From NCBI GenBank assembly GCA_949316495.1, contig OX439002.1:12084001-12148000 (forward strand): a stretch of 64,000 bases of DNA, written 5' to 3'. This document shows, piece after piece, positions 1 to 12,600 of the stretch; the stretch's first letter is position 1, and each line of letters begins with the position of its first letter. A program made the translations under genes and the position numbers. The DNA comes from Amphiduros pacificus (taxonomy: Eukaryota > Annelida > Polychaeta > Phyllodocida > Hesionidae). Under the pieces are notes generated by a model, which was given only the letters and a program-made list of their open reading frames with translations, was not told the DNA's origin and ran no database searches.

Positions 1-169
1 CTCAAGAAACCTAAAAACACATCTTACATTCCTTTATGCTGTGTCTACCTTTCACCATACACAGTAATATCATACATTCAAATTCATATTGTAAAGAGAA
101 CTGAAGTGTGTTATCAACATTATAGTGGAAATGTGTTTGACTTTGGGCACATGTTTTTTCTTGTTTCAG

Positions 170-984
170 GATTTCTGGGCAGTGATGACAAAGCAGCAGA
201 GATGGGCCAGGTGGGCATCCTTGGGACATTCGGCACAAACTTCCGCATGAAGGCAGACCCTTCACAAGGTAAATGAACCAAAACACTCTCCTCTGAATGA
301 TCCAGCAATATGGGGAATTTCATCAGTAATTATCGAACCCTCAGAGAGGTTGTGTTGTAAATTTGGTTTTGTCACTAGGTGGCACTGCAGGGTCTCACTG
401 AATGGCATTGTAACATTGTAGGCATGTATGGCAAACAAAGTTTGACAATATAAAGCCATTAATAAAAAAAGTACTTATAATGTGTGCATTTGGACATTTT
501 AACACTATGACTTGAAGTGTTTATCTCAGACATTTTATATGTTTTTGCATTTTCTGTAGATTGTCATATATTGCTGATAGCAGCAGAGCCTATACGGGAA
601 CCCATTGCGAAGTATGGACCTTTTGTGATGAACACACAAGAAGAAATTAAACAGGTAAAAATAGAATGATCCATCATTATGAGGAATTTCATTCATATTT
701 ATCAAACTCTCAAAATAGATTATTTTGCAAATTGAGTTATTAATTATAAGTCATTTCTCAGTCATTTCTTATACAAATCAATATTAAACTAACCAAGTTT
801 TAAGTCTTTCATGGATCTGAAATGTATGCATAAAAAGCAGTCTGAAATGAATGTTTGAATTATCTTTTAGGCCGTAGAAGATTACCGTAGTGGGAAACTG
901 GGTTCTATACCTGGCAGGGATGAAAGAATGCAACAAACAGAGGCTGCACTTGCTCTACAAAAAAAGAACAACAATTCTTTGTGA
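170..984 (+). CDS. Pirin-family protein, C-terminal exons (5' part lies outside the window)
   Basis: Three exons, 170-268, 560-654 and 871-984 (stop TGA 982-984), are bounded by AG and GT and keep frame (phase 1 after the first, phase 0 after the second). They encode about 102 residues. The core reads [20 protein letters not shown] followed by [19 protein letters not shown], which is the hallmark of the pirin C-terminal cupin domain (human pirin has LIAGEPLREPVIQHGPFVMN). Pirins are iron-binding bicupin proteins, reported as nuclear cofactors or quercetin dioxygenases; the metal ligands lie in the N-terminal cupin, which is not in this window. After the domain comes a polar tail ([24 protein letters not shown]) that human pirin lacks. 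The family is clear; the orthologue or paralogue is not decided. The missing 5' exons should lie upstream. Confidence 0.87.
364..477 (+). repeat. Dispersed repeat, copy 1 (intron of the pirin-family gene)
   Basis: It shares TTTTGTCACTAGGTGGCACT, CTGAATGGCATTGTAA and a following GTAGGCAT..ATG..CAAACAAA block with 1039-1160. The shared stretch is about 110 bp with small indels. It lies in the intron between the first two visible exons. The family is not recognised. Confidence 0.7.
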
Positions 985-2775
985 CCGCTTTATAATATAC
1001 AGCATTAACCATACAAATAGATGGCACCACCCACATTTGATTTTGTCACTAGGTGGCACTGCAGGTTAACTAAAGTCCCACTGAATGGCATTGTAAAATC
1101 GTAGGCATTTTATGCCAAACAAAATGTAAATAAGAATCAGTGTGAAGCCATTATTATCAAATAATTATTTTAAACTCTTCCAATTTAGAGATTAGGATTT
1201 TGTGTGTTCAGTTATCACACCAATTGTGGGTCATTGCCAAAAGATTGTTAATTCTTGTAGAAAAAACATGAACAATTTAATGTGTGCACTATGTACTCAT
1301 ATACTTTGGCAAAAATATGAATATTTGTCTCTAATATTGATACAGAAAAAAGGACATTTTTAACAAGATTTATAGATGCTTTTCAAGTTATTCTGTGGGA
1401 CCATTTATTGTTTCTTTTGTAAGAATTCTAATGTGATATTGTGAGACTAAAGTTATTTGTATTTACTCTTTCTATATATTTAAATACGATATGTCATCAA
1501 TTACTCCTTAAATACTCTAGTTGTGGGATATTTTGCACCTTTTTGGGTGAAAATGTTTTTGACATGCTCAGCTTTTATGGTTTTTGTTTTCAGTTAATTT
1601 AGCAGGCAGGTGTGCTGATAATTTTTTGGCTAATTCATCTTTTTCCTATGCATCACGAAACAAGATATTAATCTTACCTTATGAGGGATTTTTCACAAGC
1701 AAGTGTGAGAATATTCAAATATTCTTTATGTCCAAATATCTATATTTTGATCATGATAAGTGATTGCAATTTGTCAGATATCACCAAATATGTAGATTGG
1801 GAATGGCAGTTTCAGGTCATGTGACATCACAGTCTGAGAATGTTCCAGAAATCTCAGTGATGTTTCTGATGGATAAAAGGTGGTTTGTTCAATCCAGTTC
1901 CATTATGCAGCATGCTTTTTCTATGAATATTTGATTAAACAGTTGACAAAATTGTTTTTCATTGGATAACAAGATTCGCTTTTTTAAAAGTGTATCACAA
2001 CTAATATTTCAGAACAAACTTGTCTTTCTTGTATAACAAACCATTGGATTAATTTTTAAGCTCACAGAATCAGACTAACTGGCTGTTTCTGTCAAATAAC
2101 CAGTAATATTGGAACTTTCCTGACATCAACCTCGGTGGCGAATCTCATGAAAAAATACATAACAATTACCCGTCATGAAAATTGTTTGAAGCTTTTTGTC
2201 TAAAAAGGCTGAACTAAAATGGTATAATTTCCCATACCAGGAAGACTTAATGTGGCCCTGCTGCAATGATATTCATAATATTGTTATTTATGCTAATTTC
2301 AAACGAAACTGATCAAATAAACAATTTACATTACTTGATACCAATAAAAATAAAAACATATGAAAATTAACATCAAATAACATGTACTTGTTTGGAATGA
2401 TGGGAAATATAAATTTAGCATTTGGCCTATTTCTTGTGAGCTTTGACTGAGACTATGCAGATTATCTGGGTACTCGACAGTTTATAGATTTTCTAACAAG
2501 CCATCTATGTTAGGGTTGATGATACATTATATATATATTAAAGATTATTGAAATTGTATCTGGTGCAGAACTTATTTCTGTATCAAAAAGTATTCCATAA
2601 TGTTTTGTAATCTGTTGTGCTAATGCCATGTTGACATGAAAGAGCTTATTACAGTAATCTGAATATCAAGAAATATATATATATGATATATATTTTAGAA
2701 AAAAATATTGATACAAGAGAGATAATCTTGGATAACAGCATAAAAATATGCTAAAATGTTAATAATTTCATTTGT
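985..2775. other. 3' flank of the pirin-family gene; no further gene seen
   Basis: AT-rich sequence with no credible coding exon. Its first part is probably 3' UTR. AATAAA-like hexamers occur (for example near 2345), but none stands out as the poly(A) site. Short (TA)n runs lie near 2530 and 2675. Confidence 0.5.
1039..1160 (+). repeat. Dispersed repeat, copy 2 (just after the pirin-family stop)
   Basis: This is a direct-orientation relative of 364-477, lying about 55 bp after the stop codon and so probably inside the 3' untranslated region. The core TGTCACTAGGTGGCACTGCAG is kept. It could be two insertions of one short element or a local duplication. Confidence 0.65.
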
Positions 2776-3155
2776 ATAGATCTATTGTGTAAATTGTTCC
2801 TTGTGTAGATCTATTGTATAGATCTGTTGTATAGATCTATTATACAGATCTGTTGTATAGATCTATTATATAGATCCATTATATAGATCTATTATATAGA
2901 TCTGTTGTATAGATCTATTATATAGATCTGTTGTATAGATCTATTATATAGATCCATTATATAGATCTATTATATAGATCTGTTGTATAGATCTTTCCTT
3001 GTATAGATCTATTATATAGATCTGTTGTATAGATCTTTTCTTGTATAGATCTATTATATAGATCTGTTTTATAGGTCTGTTGTATAGATCTTTTCTTGTA
3101 TAGATCTTTTCTTGTATAGATCTTTTCTTGTATAGATCTTTTCTTGTATAGATCT
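2776..3155. repeat. Minisatellite of 15-16 bp units, each with AGATCT
   Basis: Tandem units of the form TATAGATCTRTTRTA (15 bp) change toward the right end into TATAGATCTTTTCTTG (16 bp). About 24 units, nearly all carrying the palindrome AGATCT. The open frame read through it (LYKKRSIQ repeats) is a by-product of the array. Confidence 0.92.
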
Positions 3156-3689
3156 ATCCACATGAAGTATACATTATTCCAGCAGGGGAGGTGAACCAAC
3201 AATTATTTTTCAACTTTCTGTCTTAAATATTATTTAATATCATTTGTCCAGTGCACAAATTCTGAATACCATCCCATCAAACTGTGACAAAAACGTGGAC
3301 AATTTTATCAGCAATTGTCTGTTACCATTAGATATTAAAAAGGCCTTTACCAAGAAATTGCCAAAAATAATCTGCTCTCCTCCCCTGGGAACTATAGTTG
3401 AATTGGTGCCTGATTGAATTACATTAGATTTATCATCAATTTATTGTCAATCTCTTGTACTTTGATACCAGCACTCAACAGGGTTAATAATGAATTATCT
3501 TGTATATTAATAATTGTAGGAGTCATGGCATGTGTATGTAGAAAGTGACCTTATTTAATTGACTTATATTTGACATATGGAGTATCTTGATTCAGCATAG
3601 GTTATTGCGTACAATGCATGCCACATCATATCCATGTCACAGGCTTGATATGTATGGCATGAATTTGGAATTTACATTAGATTCAATTT
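3156..3689. other. Unannotated spacer
   Basis: I see no gene, RNA or clear repeat between the AGATCT array and the pyrimidine-rich tract. Confidence 0.5.
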
Positions 3690-5545
3690 CTATAATTCTG
3701 CCTAATCTCTTCCCATCTCTGCTGAATGAACAAGTGTTATAAATACTCTCACCCATCCTACTTTCATTGTTACCTTATTCTTCCTATTTTCACTCACACT
3801 CTAGTCACCCTTTCCCTCTCCTTGTTTTATTTTGTATATGCACTTCCCAGACTTATTTATACCCTTTTCCATTCCATCATAATATTTCCTCTTTTCCTTA
3901 ACTCTTTCCCTAATTAACTCTTTAATATCCTTCTCCGTTTCCCACACCACATTCCAGGTTCTCCCACCTGATCTTTTTCTTTTTTCCCTCTTTGACTTTT
4001 TAACCCCTTTTCATCCCACATCATTTCATGTTCTAACCTTGCAGAACCCCTCATCCTGTCTATATTTCCTAATTATCCCTTGGTTCTTCTGTCTCAATTC
4101 TAATGCCCCTTTTATTTATCCCAACATTATAATTAACCCTTCTTATGTCTCAATTCTTACATCCCTTCCCTTATTCCCGTCATTTCCCCTTATATTTTGT
4201 AATTCTTTCTTTCTAAATTCTTACATCCCTTCACCTATCACCTATGTGTCAGTGTCATTTATCTCCATTTTTTAATTAACCCTCCCTTCTTCTGGCTTAA
4301 TTCCTAATCCCTTCCCTTGTTCCTGTCTTTTATCCCTATTTTTCTCTCCATCCCTTCCTTCTCCTGTCTCAATTCTTATGTCCCTCCCCTTGCCATTTTT
4401 TTATCCCTATTTTTTCTCTCAAATCCTTCCTTCTCCTGTCACAATTCTTATGTCCCTTCCCCTTTCCATATCTTTTACCCCTATATTTTCTCTCCAGCCT
4501 TTCTTTCTCCTGTCTCAATTTATATTGTCATTCTCTTTTCCATGACATTTATCCCTATAACTCCCTACTCTATATTTCAAAATATAAGCTCCTTCCTTTG
4601 ACTTTATGTTATCCCACCCTTTTCCCTATAAAGAACTCAATGTCTTTTTGGTTACTCTAATGCCCTTATGTTATCCCTGCTATATTCCTATATATAATCC
4701 TCACTTTAATGCCCTTATGTTATCCCTGCTTTATTCCTGTATATAACTCCTTGCTCTAATGCCCTTATATTATCACTCCTTTATTCCTATATATAACTCC
4801 TTACTCTAATGCCCTTATGTTATCCCTGCTATATTCCTACATATAGCTCCTTACTCTAACGTCCTTATGTTGTCCCTGCTATTTTCCTATATATAACCCT
4901 TGCTCTAATGCCCTTATGTTATCCCTGCTATATTCCTACATATAGCTCCTTACTCTAATGCCCTTATGTTATCCCTGCTATATTCCTATATATAACTCCT
5001 TACTTTAATGCCCTTATGTTATCCCTCCTTTATTCCTATATATAACTCCTTACTCTAATGCCCTTATGTTGTCCCTGCTATATTCCTATATATATAACTC
5101 CTTGCTCTAACGTCCTTATGTTGTCCCTCCTTTATTCCTATATATAACTCCTTACTCTAATGTCCTTATGTTATCCTTGCTTTAATCCTATATATAACTC
5201 CTTGCTCTAATGCCCTTATGTTGTCACTGCTATATTCCTATATAAAACCCTTTCTCTAATGCCCTTATGTTGCCCCTGCTATATTCCTATATATAACTCC
5301 TTACTCTAATGCTTATGTTATCCTTGCTTTATGTTATCCTTGCTTTAATCCTATATATAACTCCTTACTTTCATTCCCAGAATATGAACACTACATCCCT
5401 TTCTGCACTCAACCCAGTTCTCTCTCACCCTATTTCCATTGTCTCATATCCTTTTTCTCATATTTTGTCTTATTTCCTTTTTCTCATATTTTTTCTTCCT
5501 TTAATAATTATATTTGTATATTCCTCACATCCTTGATCCACTTTT
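3690..5545 (+). repeat. Pyrimidine-rich tract, about 1.8 kb
   Basis: The + strand is strongly enriched in C and T with very few G. The left half (4270-4560) has loose ~75 bp repeats containing CTTCTCCTGTCTCAATTCTT. The right half contains the 50 bp minisatellite listed separately. Open frames of 60-94 residues here are low-complexity artefacts of the base composition. Confidence 0.85.
4655..5375 (+). repeat. 50 bp minisatellite, roughly 14-15 units
   Basis: The unit runs ACTCCTTACTCTAATGCCCT, then TATGTTATCCCTGCTATATT, then CCTATATATA. Copies differ by point changes (CCCTT/TCCTT, TTATCC/TTGTCC) and occasional indels. It sits inside the pyrimidine-rich tract. Confidence 0.92.
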
Positions 5546-6795
5546 CCAACCCTTGTATTATTTGCGATATATTTCAAATCATCCAAATGACCATCCATCC
5601 CCAGGTCAGACTCTTGCAGAACAATATCTCTTATAAAAGACAAAGATTTGTAGGTTTTGTATAAATGAGTATGCTATGTTCAGAGGGAATTCTATTAAAT
5701 GAAGTTCGAATTCACTTTGAATTTGTTCAAAATTTAAATGAAACTTGTAGACTAAATTATATTAACAAAAAGGCTGCTTGTGCATTTTGAAATATATTCA
5801 AATAATTGTTAAATGATCCACATTGTATTCATTGCCACATTTTGAATTGCCAAGCAAAAAAATCATATTTAATATCGAGTGATTTTGCTATAATTTATAT
5901 TTGCATTTTCCAAATTAATTTTTGACACTACTGCCATGCTTGAATGCTTAGATGCTTGAAATTGTACCTCATGTTTCCAAGAAAAATATTATGTTGGAGA
6001 GTGCTACATGCAAATGTGGTGTGTGTGTATATAGTCTGCTGGTAGACTATGAATCTTAATGAAATCATTAAAAAAAAAAATAAACAGCATATTGTTAAAG
6101 TAAAGTGAGGTAGATAGATACTTGTAATGGCATAATCATCTATGACTTTGTAATTTGAGGTGACAATTATTTAAAGCACTTATATACATATATAATGCAA
6201 AGATATTTTCTGTGTAGAACATTAAAAACGTAATATATGTCTTTGAATTTACTGAAAAGACTCATTAATAATTTGTTAACTATATCTAGGTAAAAGTATT
6301 CAAGTTAATTTTTGTACTTGCATCCTAACATTATTTCGGAGCAATTTTGATCGGATCATAAAAGGTCCTTTGAGCCGTTACTTTTGATGAAGTGAAGTTC
6401 TGATAGACATTTTCATTTGCTGTGGCAATCACAACATAATACATGATAACAGCAAATCACATAAAATATTTGATACTTATAGCAAGGGTATGAAAATTTT
6501 ATGCCAAGTTTCTTGTCATAAAATATGTTGTTTATTACCTATATACATAGCACTTGTTATGCCTATATAATGCAGTTGGTACAGTACAAACTTCACGAAT
6601 TTGTCTCTGTATAATAGAATATAAGTATATCTATATTCTTGTAAACCTAAATCCGAGCCTAGTTTTAGGGTTATATATCTATTTATATGTTTTACTATAA
6701 TTGATTTTATTTACAAAGGTTTTAAAATATTCATACATATATGTACATTTATATTGTTAGATGTTATGATTTTGTTCTATCAAATGCCATAACTG

Positions 6796-6797
<2 letters not shown>
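5546..6797. other. AT-rich spacer
   Basis: I see no gene. Scattered short TA runs only. Confidence 0.5.

Positions 6798-6860
<63 letters not shown>
6798..6860. repeat. (TA)n microsatellite
   Basis: About 31 uninterrupted AT dinucleotides. Confidence 0.97.
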
Positions 6861-6862
<2 letters not shown>

Positions 6863-7499
6863 CATAGTTTCAGAGTGTAGCACATTGTTTGTCAGAATAA
6901 ACATACATTTTCACAAAGATTTTCATAGAGATATATTTGCTTTTTAGCTCTGCTGACTTCTGCTAGACTTGCATAGCTTTAGGAGTTGGGAAAATGTCTG
7001 TTCATCTATCTTCTCCAAAACTATCGGTAATATATGTTTCACATTTTATGCAGAGGTGGTTATAGAGGTAAAGATTCAGATTCATTCAAATCTTGGTGTT
7101 GTCACCATTGACCTTAGTGCAGTGACCTCGAGGTCACAAATTTGGTACTTATCTCAACAACCACTTTATTAAAACTTGGTATACAGAAATTCTGATACTT
7201 AGTATTGGGCATGCATACCAACTAAAAGGTCTGGTCAGTATTCACCAAAATGTTTTGACCCACAATATGTCCAACATTCAGCTAGGCAATGCCAGAAATT
7301 TATCTTCAACTTCAGACGTTTCAACACATATGCCCTTGATCCAATTGTCACAAGCTGCAGTTGGACAGGAATCCTATCATAGTTGTGATTTTGTAATAGT
7401 AAAGAATAAGGTAGGTGGTCAGAGAAATGAAAGTATGAAGCACTCAGTGCATCGGAGGAAGTGCGCAATTACTGTGCACATCTTATTAATGGGTGGAAA
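6861..7499. other. Spacer without a recognised gene
   Basis: Overlapping open frames of 67-82 residues on both strands show no recognisable domain and no splice context. Probably old interspersed repeat. Confidence 0.4.
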
Positions 7500-7773
<274 letters not shown>

Positions 7774-8204
7774 AAGTGAACCGACAATAATATGAAATGA
7801 AACGTCATAGTGAAATAGTGACCATATACAGTTCACAACCCTTCTGCTGTTCTTTGAACTGAGCATGTGCAGAACATGAACTTCCTGCTTACTGGCCGCC
7901 ATATTGAATTTAAGTCGTTGAACAAAACAGAGAATATTTCAAATGCACATTCAATGGGGAAATGTTCGACATTAAAACATTTTTGTATGTCCCGTTGAGT
8001 AAACAAACTATTATTCACAGTTTGCATGTACTATTAATGTCTCTTGGTGATTATTTTACTTGAAAACACAGTTTAAAGGCCTTGTTTACATGGGCGAAAA
8101 TATGTATAATTGACCGCAACAAACATTACTCCCGGAAGTGGTGAAAAGAAGGTGCTCTCTAGCGTTTGAGCGATAATAGGTGAAAGATCGGCGAACTCTA
8201 TATT

Positions 8205-8304
8205 GACATTTGACAAAGTGAAATAGTGACCATATATTGCATTTGACAAAGTGAAATAGTGGCCATATATTGACAAAGTGAAATAGTGACCATATATTGA
8301 CAAA
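8205..8304 (+). repeat. Short tandem repeat, 27-37 bp units
   Basis: Three copies of TTGACAAAGTGAAATAGTGA followed by CCATATA, plus a partial fourth. A related single motif lies at 7810. Confidence 0.88.
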
Positions 8305-8659
8305 GAAGCATATGTGAAAGTTTGTCAGGTAAAAGGGATACATCCATTTTTATTAGGGTATATATCCTTATATCCTAAGGAATACACATTTTTGTATATT
8401 AAGTTGCAAACAAGGTAAACACAGTTGCATGAGGCTACGAGATGCACATTTCTTTCCACTGTACATCGTATAAACAAATGATTGCAGTTTCGTCAATAAT
8501 TGAAATAGAAAGTTAATTTAACCTGGAGTGAAGTCATCTTGACGCTGCGAGCAAAGTAAACACAGTTGCGTGAGGCTACGAGATGCACATTTCTTTCCAC
8601 TTAACATCGTATGTACAAATGACCACAGTTTCGTCAATTGGAGTAGAAAGATGATTTAA

Positions 8660-9188
8660 GGTCTATAATCCACAATGAAAAACTGGGACAGACTTATGTT
8701 TTTTTGGCTTAAATGTGTTCAAAGTAATGTTATTTGTTAATTTAGCCCAGAAAAAGTAAACTTAACCAGCTAGTCTTATTTTTTTATTATTTAAATTGAA
8801 CCCGTTTTAACGGCAGTTTCGACTCTGGCGACTTATATCACCTATCTGGGCTTTGCCGATGGTTGGAGAACATTTCTTATCAATTGAAGAAAGTTGCATA
8901 ATATTCAGTCTGAATTCATTGACAGCTAGAGTTTATATACTGTGCTAGCAGGATGTTGCATAATTATGACATTATATTAACATTTTAACAATATATGACA
9001 GAGAAGACCACCTGCCTCTGTTATCGTTTGGTTTGTCCGCCATGTGTGCTGAATGGGAAATACCCCCCACTGGCGTCATAGCCTCACTCTCATCCTGGAA
9101 TCCCCCAGAGCCGAAGGCAGTTACGGAAATATACGAGACCACACAAAGTTCTCCCCAGATGCTTCAGACTGATTGTGGATTATAGACC
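8660..9188. mobile_element. 529 bp non-autonomous TIR element with TTAA target duplication
   Basis: Inverted ends GGTCTATAATCCACAAT (left) and ATTGTGGATTATAGACC (right) are flanked by TTAA on both sides (8656-8659, 9189-9192). The uninterrupted host sequence GATGATTTAACCTG exists at about 9323 in the next repeat unit, so the empty site is visible. No transposase is encoded. TTAA targeting is typical of piggyBac-like transposases, but the ends do not show the usual CCC start, so the superfamily is left open. Part of its interior (8795-8875) recurs in the foldback at 45.5-46 kb. Confidence 0.88.
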
Positions 9189-9388
9189 TTAACCTGGAGT
9201 GAAGTCTTCTTGACGCTGCGAGCAAAGTAAACACAGTTGCGTGAGGCTACAAGATGCACATTTCTTTCCACTGCACATCGTATGTACAAATGACCACAGT
9301 TTCGTCGATTGGAGTAGAAAGATGATTTAACCTGAAGTGAAGTCTTCTTGACATTGCAAGTAAGATAAATATGATGACGTCATTCAGA

Positions 9389-9545
9389 AATGTGTCATCA
9401 TTGTGACGTCAGACAAGCAAATATTGTCATAGTGACATCAGACAAGAGTCAACATAGTGACGCCATGGTAATGTGTCATCATAGTGACGTCAGACAAGCA
9501 AATGTTGTCAGAGTGACATCAGACAAGTGTCAACATAGTGACGTC
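9389..9545 (+). repeat. Two ~77 bp tandem units carrying TGACGTCA sites
   Basis: The units contain ATAGTGACGTCAGACAAGCA and related CATAGTGACATCAGACAAG stretches. TGACGTCA is the palindromic cAMP-response element core; perfect copies are near 9402, 9485 and 9538, with one-base variants between them. Whether they act as regulatory sites is unknown, since no promoter is evident nearby. Confidence 0.75.
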
Positions 9546-9550
9546 ATGGT

Positions 9551-9650
9551 TGTAATGTTCAAATGTGACTGGTGCGTCCGCATCTCGTGTATCGCGGGTT
9601 TCTATCAATAAAGGACTTAGCAACCGCACGATCTGGTGTTATCCATTACA
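9551..9650 (+). repeat. 5' LTR of the young Ty3/gypsy element
   Basis: A 100 bp LTR starting TG and ending CA, with an AATAAA signal (TCAATAAAGGAC) inside it. Identical to 14929-15028. Very short for this family. Confidence 0.95.
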
Positions 9651-12600
9651 TTGGCGACGAGTGATAAAAATGAACTTTGTGGGCATGCAGAAGTGCCAAA
9701 CCCTCGCCCAAACAAGTGAAAAACAACACTAAGGTATCAAGGAAACTGCAGACATCGCTCAGAAGAAGTGGACACGTCTGCAAACTGGTATAAACTGTCA
9801 TAAACATTCAGCAAACTTACCGGACCAGTTCACAAATGCTGACACGTGGTTCCCAAGGTCATGGCTTCCCAAGGCAAGTTTGGCCCTCAATTTTGCTGAC
9901 TTTCTTGTGCCTGTTTCTCCTAATTTCAAGTGCTAATCAAGCAACAGACTGCTACAAAGAGTACTTGACAGGAAGTTGTGTATTTGTGCATACAGTCCCA
10001 ATCAGAATCACAGGCAGGATTTCCAAACACACAGCCCCAATCAAAATCATAGACAGTGACAATTCCTACTCCCAGCTACTCAATCAAACCTCAAAAATGG
10101 CATCAAATAACATTCCAGCAATCAGCACATTTGATGAGGTAAATGGTGATGGTGATGCTAGTGGTGTCACATGGGAGAGATGGATCTCAAGATTTGAAAA
10201 CTATATGGGGGCACTGGATATCAAGGATGACAAGAGACAGCGCATGATGCTCTTGCACCTGATTGGTCCGAGAACTTTTGAAGACTTCCTCACATTTGAA
10301 AACACTGGTGATAAGTATGACGAGGCTAAGGCAAAGCTAGCAGCGCACTTCAAACCCAAAGTGAACACTGATTTCGAGGTATGCGTGTTCAGGGGATTGA
10401 AGCAGAAGAGAGGCGAAAGCATCGACCAGTATCAGGTCAGACTGAGACAGCAAGCCAGCAGATGCGAGTTTCCGGACATGGCGATTGAGATCAAGAGACA
10501 CATTGTCACAACAACTACAGATTCCAGACTTAGGCAAAAAGGGCTAAAGGGATCTTTAAAGACACTGGAAGACGTCCTTGCAGAGGGGCGTAGCAATGAA
10601 CAGTGCAAGTCTCAAAATGCAGATATAGAGAAAGTATTACAACAGCCTAAGTCTGAGGATAAGAAAATCAATCAAGTAAAAAACAGACAAAAGATGCAAT
10701 GCTACTACTGTGGCGGGGATTATCCACACATCCAGGGCAAAGAGTCTTGTCCGGCATACGGAAAGGAATGTGGAAACTGTCACAAGTTGCACCACTTCTC
10801 TAAAATGTGTAAATCCAAACGTGGTGGTCAATCTGGTTCCAGTAGCAGCGGCGGTTACAAGCAGCCATCCGCAAGCGGTGGTCCCAAGGGCGCCGACAGT
10901 GGTCGTCGACAGAAGCAGCGCCGACACGGCAAGCATCAGCGAGTCCATGAGGTGACCAACGAGTCCGACAGCGACGACGACAACCACTACCTTTTTGCAT
11001 TGTCAGGTGATAAGGTAAAATCAACACTTAGGTTTCAGGTAACCATTCAGAACAGCAACATTGTATTCACTGCAGATAGCGCAGCTACATGTACTGTCAT
11101 AGATGAAAATACATTCAATGCTAAGCTAAAAGGTAAAATCAAACTAGAAAGTGCAAAACATGATAAAATCAACCCATATTCAGCCAAAAGCATTCAGCCA
11201 AAGGGCAAATTTAAAACAACAATCTCATGTAAAGGTAAATCATACACTGAGTTGATATATGTAATGCCTGGCTCAGATGGGTGCCTACTTAGTTACAATG
11301 CTTGTTTGAAACTTGATCTGATAAAAGTAGCACCACATGTCATTAACAAAATTGATGTTAGTGTTGCAGAATCATTTGTGAGTGACCATCCAGAGCTGAG
11401 TGCAGGGGTCGGAAAATTGAAAGGGGAAAAGGTACATCTCTATGTGGACAAGGAGGTGCCACCGGTTGCAAAATCCCTGATTCCCCCACCATTCAAAATT
11501 CGCTCACAGCTCGAGGACGAAATACGCAAACTTGAGGAACTCGACATAATCGAGAAAGTCGATGGTCCGACACCGTGGGTGTCAAACATGGTCGTAGCGC
11601 CAAAACCGAGCAATCCGACCGAGATCAGGATGTGTGTCGACATGAGAAACGCCAATAAGGCTATCAAGCGCATCCGTCATCCAGTACCGACGATCGAGGA
11701 CATACAGCACAGAGTTAACGGCTGGACCATTTTCAGCAAACTCGATCTCAGATCTGGTTACCACCAGCTGGAACTGGACGAGGAATCTCGGTACATCACA
11801 ACATTTGTGACGCATGTCGGGTTGAGGCGGTACAAACGTCTAAATTTCGGAATAAATTGTGCTTCCGAGATATTCCAGAACACTGTCGCACGCGTGATCG
11901 AAGGCATCGGTGACGACAGAGGTGGAGCCCTCAACATCTCTGATGACATCATCGTTGGAGGAGTAGCTCAAGAAAACCACGACAGAGCAATTGTCCAAGT
12001 GTTCAAGAGACTGATTGACAATGGACTGACAGTCAACTTGCCAAATTGCCAATTTGACAAGAGTTCTATGGTATGGTATTCTCCGCAGCGGGAATGGAAC
12101 CATCACCCAAGAGACTGCAAGCATTGCTAGAAATGCAGGTGCCGACATCTAGTGGTGAAGTAGAGAGCCTACTAGGAATGCTGACATTCAACGCTAGGTT
12201 CATACCAAACTTCTCAACACTGACTGAACCACTCAGGAGGTTGACTAGACAAGGAGTACAGTTTCACTGGGATACAGGACAACAGACTGCATATGACAGA
12301 CTGATAAAGTACTTGGCTGACAAACCAGTAGTCTCATACTTTGACATGAACAAAGAGACTGAGCTGATAGTTGACGCATCTCCTGTAGGGTTAGGTGCAA
12401 TACTGACTCAGTCAGATGACTCAGAGACAAGTACAGTTGTGGCTTATGCAAGCCGAGCCCTCACTGACGTTGAGCGACGTTACTCTCAGCTTGAGAGAGA
12501 GGCCCTAGCAGTGGTCTGGGCATGTGAGAGGTTCCATACCTACATATTTGGTGGACTAGTGACTGTCCGAACTGATCACAAACCACTCTTGTCTATGCTT

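Noticed and set aside
2957-3202. LYKKRSIQ repeat protein on the - strand
   Set aside because: Because the unit is 15 bp, the array stays open in frame; purely a result of unit length.
4655-5375. Homing-endonuclease-like site (TTATCCCTG resembles part of the I-SceI site)
   Set aside because: Only a short partial match repeated by the array; no endonuclease gene nearby.
3726-5536. Hydrophobic 60-94 residue frames in the pyrimidine tract
   Set aside because: C/T-rich codons give Phe, Leu, Ser and Pro by default; no domain and no splice context.
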